From Allolobophora icterica (lineage: Eukaryota; Annelida; Clitellata; Crassiclitellata; Lumbricidae), in the NCBI GenBank assembly GCA_963556255.1, contig OY744608.1:11587019-11651018 (forward strand): DNA of 64,000 nt. Direction: 5' to 3'. Below the pieces are notes generated by a model. That model saw nothing but the letters and a program-made list of their open reading frames with translations. It was not told where the DNA came from and made no database searches. Every line of letters begins with the position of its first letter. The stretch's first letter is position 1. Shown here piece after piece: positions 1-11,211 of the stretch. The translations under genes were made by a program, and so were the position numbers.

Positions 1-303
1 TTTTTATGGTGTTCGTATAAGATATGAGAATCTTGTGGTAGAGCTGATGGCCATCTTGATGTTAACCAGCCAACAAATTATACCTTCCCCGTGCATATAC
101 GATGTAACGAAATACCCCAACATTCCTAATTGGTGTGTGATAGCCGGATTGAGTTTAAGTCATTTGAAATAGTCCAACTTTTAATCAATAATATACTGGT
201 AATCTAACCTAACACCACTGCAAGTATGAACAAGCCAGGCCTTCAAGTGTTGTTCTTCATTTCTAATGAAGACTGAAATACAAGACAAAATGTGAATCAT
301 TCT

Positions 304-564
304 TCAACTATTTGTTTTTCTTGGGCAGAAATGTGCTGGGATGTTTTTATTTGATTGTCCTCTTTTAGGCATTGTAATTTTAGCGTTTGTCTTTCTGCTA
401 TCATGCTGTTTTGCATGTCTTGCTTCATTTAGGGTCAAGTGATGGAACCAACTAGTCTGTGACTTGATCATATAATGACGCATTTCCTTATCAGAAATTG
501 GCTTTTTAATGTGTATTTGTTTTTTCTCAATTAGGTGGAGGAGATGTTTCTGAAGAAGTTGCAA
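304..564 (-). CDS. Candidate terminal exon or orphan ORF, unknown function
   Basis: An 86-codon minus-strand reading frame rich in Lys, His, Gln and Asn ends at a stop at 304-306. On the minus strand a plausible acceptor (acttcttcag) lies just inside the ORF start, so the coding part could begin with residues KHLLHL. No domain is recognised and the composition is only mildly coding-like. It could be the 3' exon of the decayed minus-strand gene whose pieces lie at 2-4 kb, or chance. Confidence 0.25.
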   Translation of the reverse strand: MQLLQKHLLHLIEKKQIHIKKPISDKEMRHYMIKSQTSWFHHLTLNEARHAKQHDSRKTNAKITMPKRGQSNKNIPAHFCPRKTNS

Positions 565-639
565 TGGAATCGTGATTTAATGACTGAGTTGGAAGATGGC
601 TACCATAATTATATATTTTATTATTTCTACACATCACGG

Positions 640-960
640 TTGAAGGCAAGGTGCTTTATAAACTTCTAGATATGATACGATAACTCTAAAAGTCTTATGC
701 GTACGGGTAGTGCATCACAGAACTTGCAGATCACATTGTGTATCAAATACTGCAAGGTGCTCGAATCATTAGTCTTTTCTTACAAGGCTAGATCTTGTGG
801 GTGGTAGATCACAGTGCAAGCAGACTGATTCGATAAAGGTGGCAAATTTTAATATAGCTAAATGCACTATTTCTCCAAAATCAATTTCGACGATTCACAT
901 TTTCTGAACATAACCAGATAAACTGAAATTTTATCTTTTCAATGAACCTCTTTACAAAGC
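640..960 (+). repeat. Dispersed repeat, inverted partner at 15.0-15.4 kb
   Basis: About 300 bp match, in reverse complement, the segment at 15018-15440, including the blocks around 'gcagatcaca', 'gatcacagtgcaagcagact' and 'cattttctgaacataacc'. Two diverged copies in opposite orientation about 14 kb apart suggest an interspersed element. No coding potential or terminal repeats were recognised. Confidence 0.7.
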
Positions 961-1880
961 AGCAGTCCCCATAAGAAAATACTGTGGCTGACCAACATTG
1001 TTTGTTGTCTTATAAACTATGAGCCATGATTGAGATTCTTTGCTAAATAGGACTCCAATCCAGAGATTTAAACACAGGTTATATGTTCATATCGGACTTG
1101 TTAGCAATGGCCATAGCCGAGGAATTCTGAACTCTTGGATTTTAGCATAGTTTGAGCGAAGTGACTTACAGTGATCAAAGCGAATCGAGGCCAAGTGACC
1201 AGACATATCTTTAAAGAATCATAATAGTAATCGAGAAATTTCTTAAAAGCTAAGCGCAAGGAATCAGCTTATTCACGAGAGCTGCGTTGTGTCAGAATGG
1301 TTGTCGATAGATACCAAGTCTGGTTACCAGGAGACCAGGGAGAGGAGACAATGGCTAAGGTGGTGTCGTTTAGTACGAGTGAGATTCGAAGGCGTCGGAC
1401 AAGATCGATTTGGATAGGGGTACTTGAAGAGGTCAGACTTTAGTTAGGAATGGAAAGCCTGAAATGTGATACAGTAGATAAAGGAGCGTGAGCATCGTTA
1501 ATGTATTGTAGAGGTAACTGAAAAGTAATTAAAACCTTGCATGACATTTGGTTTTGGTTACTTCTGGAATAAAGAATCCTCTTCCATTTTAAAAGCATAA
1601 CAAAACAGTACCTCTAATGTATGTCCTGTAATAACATATCCAGTGCTGATATGTATGTATCAAAGCATTTATACAGAGCTTTGTAGAAAAAACTACTAAA
1701 TGTGCTTCAATCTCTTAACTGAGGGTATATTCACTGGACATTCTGTGCATAAGAAGTACTGACATGACAATCTGTTAGCCTTACATCACAGTCACCAAGA
1801 GAGAAAGGAAACACAAACTGATTGCAAAACTTTTATTATTATTTTTATATTTATTATTATATTTCAAGCACCACTATATG
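961..1880. other. No recognisable feature
   Basis: AT-rich sequence with no open frame of note, no RNA gene and no clear repeat. The stretch 1835-1865 is a low-complexity (tta)n-like run. Confidence 0.5.
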
Positions 1881-1884
1881 ATGG

Positions 1885-2400
1885 CCAATCAATGGCACTG
1901 AGCAACTGTGAATGAAGCACTTGCATAAGGTCCTTAAAAGGTAACCATCTGTGAGGAAGTTCGAACCTACACTCTCTACCATCTATAATTTGAATGGCAG
2001 ATGCAACTTCAAATCTCTGTCAGCTCGGTTTCTACAATTTTTTAAGCAGCATTTCTGCTGTCTTCCTACTTTAACAACAAACACCCTCCACTTCAACCTC
2101 ATGTTCATCTTTGAAAGCAGTAGAAATGACAAGCATGTACTGATAGGTCGTCATATCCTCTAGCTTTTGGGTAGTTCCAGAGGCTACTGTGATTGTGACT
2201 TCCGCACAAAGTATAAAGCTTATTCATAGCACTGCTACCTTCAGTGTTCTGACAGATAGCTTCAAGAGATTTTGATGCAACTGCCTTTTCTCTCTAATGG
2301 CACTGAGCAGTTGTGAGCAAAGCACTTGCTCAAGGTCCTTACAAGGTAACCATCTTAGAAGAAGTTCGAACCCATACTCTTCACCATCAATAATTTGAAT
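1885..2400 (-). repeat. Two SINE-like core fragments (about 1890-1985 and 2296-2395)
   Basis: Two copies of a segment reading 'ggcactgagcagttgtgag', 'cttgctcaaggtcctta', then 'aagttcgaac' are present. The last part read on the minus strand is a box-B-like GTTCGAAC. The same module occurs in the tRNA-derived SINEs at 11.0, 12.3, 16.3, 29.2 and 45.7 kb. Confidence 0.5.
2105..2285 (-). pseudogene. Partial duplicate of the 2.55-3.48 kb coding-like segment
   Basis: Read on the minus strand this begins ASKSLEAICQN and continues EGSSAMN..LYTL..GSHN, parallel to the copy at 2550-3484, then goes out of frame near 2150. It has no complete ORF, so it is taken as a decayed tandem copy. The function of the parent sequence is not recognised. 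Confidence 0.45.
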
Positions 2401-2549
2401 GGCAGATACAACTTCAAATCTCCGTCAGCTGGGTTTCTACAATTATTTTAAGCAGCATTTCTGCTGCATTGCACTTCTCTTCCTTCCTACTTAATCAACA
2501 AAAACCTTCCACTCAACCTCATGTTCATCTTAGAATGCAGTAGAAATGA

Positions 2550-3484
2550 CAAGCATATAGGTCGTCGTATCCATTCTAGCTTTTGGGTAGTTCCTAGGGA
2601 TACTGTTATTGTGACTTCCACGCAAAGTATAAAGCATATTCATGGCACTGCTGCCTTCAATGTTCTGACCAGTGATATTTCAGTTCTAAGAATAATTCCC
2701 AATTTTACTTCTAAATCAGTTCAGAAGACTCAATTTCAATTCTAATTCAATTCTCGTTCTGAAAATAATTCCTATTTCAGTTCTAATTCAAGTTCTGAAA
2801 TAATTTCAGTTCTAATTTCAGTTCTGAAATAATTTCAGTTCTAATTCTAGTTCTGAAATAATTTCAGTTATAATTCCAGTTATGAAGTAGTAGGGCCCAT
2901 TTTTGAATTCCCGGACGCACACTCTCGGAATTGCTGTTTGTGAAGATGGTGGTGACAGAAGGTCTTCAATTACTGAAGCAATCTTGCTGTAGGATTCATG
3001 TCTCATTACAGATTATGCGTCCCAAAGAAACCACAGCCGAAGATTACCGATCTTAATGGCTCACGGTCGCAAGACGGATCCCACTTGTACAATTCGCATA
3101 CCGCAAAAATTATTATGTAATAATTTCCGTTCGGAAAATAATTCCTATTTCTATTCCTATTTCCGTTCTCTGTAGCGTATTTCAGTTCTCGTTCTATTCT
3201 CGTTCTCAAAATAATTCCCAATTTTCGTTCTTATTCTCGTTAACGGAAATTGATAATTTTACTTCTAATTCCTATTTCCGTTAACGAAAATATCACTGGT
3301 TCTGACAGATGGCTTCAAGAGCTTTTGATGCAACTGCCTGTTCTCTCTCTTTCTGCTTCATATTTCCACTGTCAAGTTTCTTCTGAATGATACCACATGC
3401 GTGCATTGTGACAGAAGCTGTGTAAGTCATCACAAAGTCATTCAGCTTTTTGAAATGGACACTATCTTGTCGCAGAAAATCCAA
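2550..3484 (-). pseudogene. Coding-like segment interrupted by a hAT MITE
   Basis: The minus-strand frame from about 3484 reads a helical, Lys/Glu/Ala-rich stretch with the motif KEREQAVASKALEAICQN, reaching the MITE border at 3299. After the MITE (2670-3298) and one copy of its 8-bp target duplication are removed, the frame continues with EGSSAMNMLYTLRGSHNN to a stop near 2533. The uninterrupted copies at 3640-3905 and 2105-2285 show the join is correct. Family not recognised; probably a broken exon of a duplicated gene. Confidence 0.5.
2670..3298. mobile_element. hAT-type MITE with perfect 8-bp TSD
   Basis: Begins CAGTGATATTTCAG and ends AAAATATCACTG, with inverted termini. It is flanked on both sides by GTTCTGAC (2662-2669 and 3299-3306), an 8-bp duplication typical of hAT elements. 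The interior is degenerate repeats of 'agttctgaaataatttc' type and has no transposase. Confidence 0.85.
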
Positions 3485-3639
3485 ATGACTGCAGCAAGAT
3501 ACAGTGACTGCATGTTTTGCAATTTTTCTATTGGATCCTCATCATTTGATTTGTCACTTGCTGAAAGATAATGCCATGCCTATGCTAAAATGTACTTCAA
3601 TATAGATACAGCTAGGTGTCCAAGGCTTAAATGAATCTG

Positions 3640-3905
3640 CTGCCTTCAACGTTCTGACAGATGGCTTCAAGAGCTTTTGATGCAACTGCCTGTTCCCTCT
3701 CTCCTTGCTTCATATTTCCACTGTCAAGATTCTTCTGAATGATACTACATAGTACGTGCATTGTGAAAGAAGCTGACTTGAATAGTCGTTTTCTTTCCCT
3801 GCATAGTTGATATTTTGATTCTTTTGTGAACCATGTTGGTTTGTTTTAAGCCTTCGTCCATCATTGGTTATTGGGGAGATTTTTGCTGGTTTTATCAACA
3901 CCTGA
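3640..3905 (-). pseudogene. Second tandem copy of the 2.55-3.48 kb segment
   Basis: The minus strand repeats the stretch with GNMKQ.EREQAVASKALEAICQN followed by VEGS. The part nearer 3780-3905 no longer matches, and an ORF there in another frame looks incidental. It gives the pre-insertion sequence of the MITE-split copy. Confidence 0.45.
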
Positions 3906-4296
3906 AGTCAATATCTTGTTGCTCATGTCATGACACCTATACTTGTACAGTAAGTAGCTTATTGAAATAAAAACCATATTTATCCAACAGCTGATCTCCT
4001 AGCTATATCTCCGTAGTCAACCTGCAACAACATATAAACATACATATATAAACACACACATATCCTCGTTATCATTGTCTCAACTTTGATGGATACTGAA
4101 TACTTTATATCACATGTTACAATTACAATCCAGAAAGGATTGCAACATTAAGGAAGCCTATTTGATAGAAGGTGAGATGATAAGACAGAAAGTAGCACCA
4201 TTTTTTATGTGGTGAGAACAAGAACAGAAGCATGTGCTTAAATAAGCCATTTATAAACTTTACACAAACATAAACTAAAACATAAAGTGTATTCTA

Positions 4297-4306
4297 GCTA
4301 TAACTA

Positions 4307-4333
<27 letters not shown>
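4297..4333. repeat. (aact)n microsatellite
   Basis: Short run of aacta/acta units. Confidence 0.8.
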
Positions 4334-4338
<5 letters not shown>

Positions 4339-4430
4339 CAGTTCAATCAGAACAGAAAAAAACCAAAAGTGTAATATGTACATAATCAAATTGGCAGTCT
4401 ACTAAATGTTTATGCTGATTGTATTTTATC

Positions 4431-5233
4431 TATATAAATAAAGAGAAGAATCTGTCTGTCTGTAGCACCGCGACTTTGACCGCGATGCATTTCTACAGCT
4501 TTCAAGCTTTTCACTCCAAACCTTCACTACTGTTTCGGGGTGGGCATTACACACCCAGTGGTCGGCTTCGCGTCCCCCGTTTTCACCGCTTCCATGGTGT
4601 CCCGGCCCAAAACCTCTCCCAAAACCCCCACTTTATACCTGGTCCAGACAAATTCCAGTCGACCTATTTTCATTCGCCAGCTGGCGCCGCCCGAGAAGAT
4701 TCTGTGTGTTTGACCGCCAATGCTCTTTCACCGGCATGCATTTCTTAAGATTCGCCAGATGGCGCCGCCGTAGGGATTTCACTTGACATTAACTTTTGTT
4801 GCTTATTCGCTACAGGGATTGAAACTTATGCCTAAATTTCACCCGCATGCATTTCTAAAGATTCGCCACATGGCGCCGCCGTAGGGATTTCACTTCACAT
4901 CAACTGTTGTTACTTATTCGCTACAGGAAAACTTATACCTAAATTTCACCGGCATGCATTTCTAAAGATTCACCCGATGGTGCCGCCGTAGGGAGTTCAC
5001 TTCACATTAACTTTTGTTACTGATTCGCTACAGGGATTTAAACTTATACCTAAATTTCACCGGCATGCATTTCTAAAGATTCGCCAGATGGCGCCACCGT
5101 AGGGATTTCACTTCACATTAACTTTTGTTACTTATTCGCTACAGGGATTGAAACTTTTACCTAAATTTGTTGCTTATTCTCTACAGGGATTGAAACTTAT
5201 AACCCCGGGCAACGCCGGGTAAAACCAGCTAGT
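4431..5233 (+). mobile_element. Helitron/Helentron-like non-autonomous element
   Basis: The 5' part reads 'tatataaataaagagaag' then 'tctgtctgtctgt'. The 3' end has a GC hairpin (CCCCGGGCAACGCCGGGT) followed after a few bases by CAGCTAGT. That end structure, without inverted repeats or a visible TSD, is what I know from Helitron-like INEs. The middle holds a minisatellite of about 111 bp in four copies, each with 'cggcatgcatttct' and 'gccagatggcgccgcc'; internal tandem repeats are common in such elements. No Rep/Hel ORF. Confidence 0.75.
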
Positions 5234-5307
5234 ACATACATATATGCATACATAAAAGTTAACATTTTTTGTGTACATATAAGTTCGAACACACATACAC
5301 ACAAGAA

Positions 5308-5580
5308 TTATTTCAACCATACGTAAGTCACAACCATAATCTGTAATGTCATCATTTCGCTGTTGTCGCTTTGCATGGTAGGCTGCATTAATTGATCAAC
5401 GTTGCCCAGAGGTTTCTGTCTCGTGAGGCGTTCCATTCGTATTTTGTAGCGAGAGAAGTTTAAGAAGACCAGCTGAATATCCCATTCTCTTGCCAGTCTC
5501 ACAGCTGACTCGCCGTTGTGCCAGGTTGCACCTTGTTTAAGCCTTGTAATTTGTTCGTCGATTGCCATTGGGTGCGTCAT
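5308..5580 (-). CDS. ORF of unknown function, possibly transposon-derived
   Basis: A 90-codon minus-strand ORF from an ATG at 5578-5580 contains TWHNGESAVRLAREWDI and a basic stretch (RYKIRMERLTRQKP). It looks coding-like, but I cannot place it; the mix recalls mid-domain segments of hAT-type transposase genes only loosely. No splice sites or partner exons were found. Confidence 0.25.
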   Translation of the reverse strand: MTHPMAIDEQITRLKQGATWHNGESAVRLAREWDIQLVFLNFSRYKIRMERLTRQKPLGNVDQLMQPTMQSDNSEMMTLQIMVVTYVWLK

Positions 5581-5684
5581 GGCGGCTCCTCTGCCAGGGG
5601 TCGATAAAAAATTGTTCTGCTGCCCAGGGGTCTAGGTTTTATGATAACCCATACCAGGATGCAGTTTTACGTCTTACCCAGGAC

Positions 5685-6042
5685 CAGGGACGTCATTTCA
5701 GCTTTTTTCAGGGGGGGGAAGGCGTCAAAAAAGAGGTAAAAAAATTTTTCGCGCTCCGCGCGAAGAAATTTCTCAGTTTTTTCGGGGTTTCTTCATAATT
5801 TTCCGGGGAAAACTCCATAATGTGCCCCTCCCCCGCTGTCAAAGAGGTGTGGTCTTCTGAAAAAAGCCTTTGCAGACTTTAGTTCTGTTAATAGTATATA
5901 ATAATTCCATGAATTTGAGTATAATTTTTTTTCTTTTTTACCCCTTCTTGTTCCTCCTTTTCGTGTTCCAGCTTTTTCATTTTTTTTCTCAAAAATCAGG
6001 GGGGGCAAATGCCCCCCTTGCCCCCCCCAAATGACGTCCCTG
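5685..6042. mobile_element. hAT-type MITE with perfect 8-bp TSD
   Basis: The termini CAGGGACGTCATTT and AAATGACGTCCCTG are exact inverted repeats. The flanks are CCCAGGAC at 5677-5684 and 6043-6050. The interior has G/C runs and a hairpin-prone 'cgcgctccgcgcg'. A related interior lies at 22.25-22.40 kb. Confidence 0.9.
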
Positions 6043-6585
6043 CCCAGGACCCACCAAAAATCTAATTATGCCTTACACGGAAACTTGCATGAAACTGCTG
6101 TATATAAAATTGTCAACACTGAAACCATAACCAAATATCAGTAAACCTCTGTTCTTCAACAGCATCAGTTCCTTTTAGAGATACTGAAGGTCAAGGCAAT
6201 CCATGTAATGATGTTCTAGTGAGATGATGATCTATGATCAGTTGCCAGCTGCGATGGCTGTCATCCTCTACAGACCTGGTGACAGAGGGATGCCTGGACA
6301 CTATTGGCATATGTGAGGGACTGCTTGGTTTTTGGTTCATGAGTTGCAAGCCTTGTCTCCTCTCAGTTTGCCTCTTCTTTGGCACTACATAATCCTAGAA
6401 CTTCAAATATGGCATCTACTATCAGCTTTGGATGGGAATCCATTAGTTGGGCTGTCCATGTCTGCAGGATCTTTTCAGGACTGACTATTATAGTTATCTG
6501 AGCAATGTTCATTTATTGATTAACTGTTTGTTCTTAATGACTAACAGCATGTAGGCTGGTACACAAAATGCTTTTGAGTTTATAC

Positions 6586-6782
6586 CTCTGTGAGTATTTC
6601 TGCTGTGGTGCGTATGCTCTGATGGATGGGCAGAAAGTCATTCTCTTATGACAGCTTTCGTCTAACTTTTTCAGGAAGCCCGTCATCAAGTGAAAGGCAA
6701 TCTCAGTTGATCATCATCAACTGACAACGCTGCAGAGTGCACAGTGGAGTGAGTGCATAATGGAGTTTCGGAGCTGGAGCAG
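6586..6782 (-). pseudogene. Decayed HEPN-like exon, copy c
   Basis: Same borders as the 8688-8864 island (acceptor ttgcag; donor side gtataa). The minus strand starts with the RNSIMH form of the R-x4-H motif, then carries a small duplication and a further frameshift that bring in stops. It is a broken copy. Confidence 0.6.
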
Positions 6783-7628
6783 CTGCAATTAAATAGAAAA
6801 AATCCTGCAAATATTTTATAATAAAAATTATAAATGGTGTATAAATTCTTAGAAACATATGGATAATTTTCATCAATGTTTTATTCACAGCATAATAATA
6901 ATCATTGACAAGAAGTTGTATGTTTGCATACCGTGGTACATTTAATCATCACTTGTCCAAACTAATTTAAAGTCATCGTATTTTCATGAACATCAACATC
7001 ACACTTATCATCATCAGGATCATCAAAAACATTATAAATGAATCACGATACCACTACCAACCATACACTACTTTATCTCAGTATTTAGACTATCCGACAA
7101 AATTATAGCAACATGCTTTTGATCGCTATACAGAATTTTAATACTTCATAATTAATGCGTAAATGTAACAGGGTTATGCAAGCATACAACTTCTTGTCTA
7201 TGATTATTATGTTGTGAGTAAAGCAGTGATCATGAAAGTTATCCATATGTTTCTAAGAATTTTTTTACACCATTTATAATTTCTGAACCACAGTGAAAGG
7301 ACAGTAAAAGATGGAACCCTACGTCTATCCTGTGAAAACAAATATGCCTATAGATAATAAACAGATTTTTATGAAAAATCAAACAAATCATAAGATGTAT
7401 TACACAGGTCAAAATAAATCTTTGATGCAAAACAATGTATAAAACAATTATGTGAGTATCATTTGCAATAATATAATTGTAATTTCAGCATGTCTGCAGT
7501 GCCAAAACAAAGCCAAGTTGCGGGAACCAGCTTATTCACAGCATTTCATAACTTGGTTAATCAGAAACTGTGTGGAGTAAATGTATATAACATCAATCAT
7601 GTCTAAATATTCATCATTTGTTTCTAAC

Positions 7629-7767
7629 CTTATCAGCATCCGAGGATTATGCAAGTGCCTGGAAAAGTTTGCAGTTGCTCAACAGTTGTAGTAGGCCGGC
7701 ACAGTTTGTCGTTTCTGCTGAATGTGACTTCTGCCCTCGACCCATGAACAATTTTGCTATCTCCCAA
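7629..7767 (-). pseudogene. J-type exon island, decayed copy 1
   Basis: Homologous to the J island at 9727-9867. The gttag donor is kept but the acceptor AG is lost and the frame is disturbed. Confidence 0.45.
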
Positions 7768-7934
7768 CCATTTACAGTCCATTGGTTGACCTGACTGTTC
7801 TGCCAGTAAATTAAATTAGGAGATAGCAAGTTCCAGCTTATTCACAGCATTTCCTAACTTGGCTAATCAGAAACTGTGTGGAGTACATGCATATAATATC
7901 AATCATGTCTAAATATTCGTCATTTGTTTCTAAC

Positions 7935-8080
7935 CTTTTTGACTTCTGAGCATGGTGCAAGTGTCCAGAAAAGTCTGTAGTTGGTTAATAATTGGAGTAA
8001 GGCAGCAGTCATTTGTTTGAAACCAATGATAATTATCCATATTTTGACCATGACCCATGAATACTTTGCTAATTTCCCAG
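7935..8080 (-). pseudogene. J-type exon island, frameshifted copy 2
   Basis: Starts with the same GKLAK residues as J3 and keeps the acceptor and the gttag donor. At 146 nt against 141 it changes frame internally. Confidence 0.5.
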
Positions 8081-8687
8081 CTCTCTATTGTCGAATTGTT
8101 TATTTGAGAATTGTGCCAGTAAATGGTGTTGGGTGGGGCTTTTCCTGCTGTTGTGCTCCTACAAGATATATTTTACGAGTGTGGTGCAGATGTAATTGGT
8201 ACATTCTGGAAATAGCTGTCCATTCTTGATGTGCTGCACATTGCACTTAGAACTGTTACACTCCTTTGGCACAATGTTATTTGTTTTTAGTATTTGAGAC
8301 TGGAAATTAATGACCAAAGTCCATCTCGGATATAACTTTAGGAGTGACTTTAAGATAATTCTTAATTCTTAAGTCCTGATGATGTATAGTGCAATACAGA
8401 CCTGGTGGCAGAGGGATGCCCAGACACTATTGGCATATGTGAGGGACTGCTAGGTTTTCGGTTCATGAGTTGCAAGCTTTGTCTCCTCTCGGTTTGCCTC
8501 TTCTTTGACACTATTTATTCAAATATGGCATCTACTATCAGCTTTGGATGAGAATCAATTAGTTGGGCTGTCCGTGTCTGCAGGATCTTGCCATAAGTGA
8601 CACAGTTATCTAAGCACTGTTCATTTACTGATTAACTATTTGTTCTAAATGACTTTAGCAGCACATGAAGAGCTTTTGAGTTCATAC

Positions 8688-8864
8688 CTCTGTTAATATT
8701 TCTGCTGTTGTGAGCATTGCCTCCTTGACTGGCTGAAACTCTGTTGATAGGTTTGCAGCGACCTTTTCTATAAAGCCCCTCATAAGCCGAAATGCCTCCT
8801 CAAGCTGGTTGTCACTCACCGATAGAGTTGCAGAGTGCAAGACTGAGTTTCTTAGTTGCAGCAG
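8688..8864 (-). CDS. Internal exon, probable HEPN (DZIP3-like) domain C-terminal part
   Basis: Open 59-codon exon, phase 0-0, with acceptor ttaattgcag on the high-coordinate side and donor gtatga on the low side. It reads LLQLRNSVLHS, then a VSDNQLEEAF helix and a GFIEKVAANLS helix, then a further amphipathic stretch ending ILTE. R-N-S-V-L-H fits the R-x4-H motif of HEPN domains, and the following 'VSD..L..A(F/W)..(M/I)' pattern resembles HEPN domains of DZIP3-like proteins, which are often linked to RNA cleavage or nucleotide binding in stress and immune proteins. It is the least damaged of three tandem copies. Flanking exons of one working gene could not be joined in phase, so the gene itself may be dead. 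Function is inferred from the motif only. Confidence 0.5.
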
Positions 8865-9726
8865 CTGCAATTAAATAGAAAAACATCCTGCAAATAAATA
8901 TTTTATAATAAAAATTATAAACATTTGGTGTAAAAATTCTTATAAACATATGGGTATCTTACATCACTGCTTTTATTCAGAGCATAACAATCATCAACAA
9001 GATGTATGTTTGTATACCCTGGTACATTTAATCATCACACATTCAAACTAATTTAAAGTCATCATATCTTCATGAATATCAACATCACACTTATCATCAT
9101 CAGGATCATCAAAAACATTAGAAATGTTACCACTACCACTTTACCACTAGCGACCATACACTAGTTCATCTCAGTATTCAGTCTATCCGACAAAAGAAAT
9201 ATGCAGGATAGCAACATGCTTTTGATCGCTATACAGAATTTTATTACTTCATAATTAATGCCTAAATGTAACAGGGTTATGCAAACACAACTTCTTGTCT
9301 ATGATTATTATCTTGTGAGTAAAGCAGTGATCATGAAAGTTATCCATATGTTTCTAAAAAATTTACACCATTTATAATTTTTGAACCACAGTGAAAGGAC
9401 AGTAAAAGATGGACCCTATGCCTATCCTGTGAAAACAAATATGCCTATAGATAATAAAAAGCTTTTATGAAAAATAAAAAAATGTAAGATGTATTACAGA
9501 GATCAAAATAAATCTTTGATGCAAAACAATATATAAAACAATTATGTGAATATCATTTGCAATAAAAAATATAGTTGTAATTTCAATATGTCTACAGTGC
9601 CAAAACAAAGCCAAGTTGCGGGAACCAGCTGATTCACAGCATTTCATAACTTGGCTAATCAGAAACTGTGTGGAGTACATGCATATAATATCAATCATAT
9701 CTAAATGTTCATCATTTGTTTCTAAC

Positions 9727-9867
9727 CTTTTTGACTTCTGAGCATGATGCAAATGTCCAGAAAAGTCTGCAGTTGGCAAGTAATTGGAGTAAGGCAGTCA
9801 GAGTCAGAGGGTTTCAGATCCATGGTAGTTTTGGCTAAGGCCCGTGAAAACTTTGCTAATTTCCCAG
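9727..9867 (-). CDS. J-type exon island, intact copy 3, unknown function
   Basis: Minus-strand exon of 141 nt, phase 1-1, with acceptor AG after 'ctattgtc' read in reverse and donor gttaga. It reads GKLAKFSRALAKTTMDL, then a Cys/Thr-rich part, ending MLRSQK. Not recognised. It is the only J copy of three with an open frame. It does not join the phase 0 HEPN-like exon directly, so another exon would be needed. Confidence 0.35.
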
Positions 9868-10466
9868 CTGTCTATTGTCCATTTGTTTATTTGAGAATTG
9901 TGCCATTAAATGGAGTTGGGGCTTTTCCTGCTCTTGTGCTCCTGCAAGAGATGTTATTGGTACATTCTGGAAATAACTGTCAGTTCTTGATGTGCTGCAC
10001 GTTGCTCGTAGAACTGCTACACTCCTTTGGCACAATGTTATTTGTTTTTAGCATTTGAGACTGGAAATGACCAAAGTCCATCTCGGCGTAAGTTTAGGAG
10101 TGCCTCGCTGACTTTAAGATAATTGTTATGGTCGTGATGATATAATCCTCTACAGACCTGGTGGCAGAGGGATGCCCGGACACTATAGGCATATGTGAGG
10201 GACTGCTTGGTTTTCGGTTCATGTGTTGCAAGCCTTGTCTCCTCTCAGTTTGCCTCTTCTTTGGCACTACTTAATCCTAGAACTTCAATTATGGCATCTA
10301 CTATCAGCTTCGGATGGGAATCGATTAGTGGGGCTGTCCATATCTGCAGGATCTTGCCAAGAGTGACCTATAGTTATCTAAGCACTGTTCATTTACTGAT
10401 TAACTATATGTTCTTAATGACTTTAACAGCATTTAGGCTGGCACAAAAACGCTTTTAAGTTCATAC

Positions 10467-10649
10467 CTCAGTCAGTATTTCTCTTGTGGTGTGCATGGTC
10501 TCCTTGATTGACTGAAACTCAAGTTCTGCTGAGAGGTTTTCAGCTACCTTTTCTAGGAAGCCCGTCATCATCTGAAATGCCACCTGCAGTTGATCGTCAC
10601 TAACTGACAAAGATACAGTGTGTATCACAGAATTTCATAGCACGAGCAT
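10467..10649 (-). pseudogene. HEPN-like exon, copy b, one in-frame stop
   Basis: Homologous to 8688-8864 with both splice borders kept. The Arg codon of the R-x4-H motif has become TGA (codon 5); the remaining 56 codons are open (NSVIH.., SVSDDQL.., GFLEKVAENLS). The lost residue is the one expected to be catalytic or structural in HEPN proteins. Confidence 0.6.
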
Positions 10650-11009
10650 CTACAATTAAATAGAGAAACATCCTATAAATAAATATTTTATAATAAAAAT
10701 TATAAATGGTGTAAAATTTGTTAGAAACATATGGATAACTTTCATCAATGCTTTTATTCACAGCGTAATAATCATTGACAAGAAGTTGTATGTTTGCATA
10801 CCCTATTACATTTAATCATCACATGTCCATTGTCCAAACTAATTTAGTCATCATATTTTCATGAACACCAACATCACTCTTATCATCATCAGGATCATCC
10901 AAAACATTAGAAACGAATCACGATATCACTAGCGACCATACACTAGTTCATCTAAGTATTCAGTCTGTCTGACAAAAGAAATATGCAGGATAGCAACACA
11001 CAGGCAGTT

Positions 11010-11135
11010 ACTGTGTATAAACTTTGAGCAAATTCTTAACCCACAATTGCTCAGCACCCTTGATGCTCCATCATATGCTTGTGTGCACTTGTACTCTCCG
11101 CATTAAATGTCGAGTGCTCTAACCAATCAGCCACC
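11010..11135 (-). mobile_element. tRNA-derived SINE fragment
   Basis: On the minus strand 'ggctgattggttagagcact' is a box-A-like sequence. The rest matches the family core 'cacaattgctcagcaccctt'. Confidence 0.65.
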
Positions 11136-11211
11136 TTACCACACATATACACACATACAAAAGAGACCATAATATGCAGGAGAGAAAGTGACAAGAAGAC
11201 TTAGAGTGTAC

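Larger units (their letters stand above)
6200..10990 (-). repeat. Tandem segmental duplication, about 2 kb unit, three copies
   Basis: Three units repeat in the same order. Each has a conserved segment (6270-6385, 8398-8510, 10150-10262; minus-strand frame with KKRQTERRQ and PSSPSHMPIVS), a HEPN-like exon island (6586, 8688, 10467) and an AT-rich spacer that includes 'cagtgaaaggacagtaaaag'. The third part is a J island (7629 and 7935, then 9727). Divergence is modest, so duplication is fairly recent on the scale of the decay seen in the islands. Confidence 0.8.
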
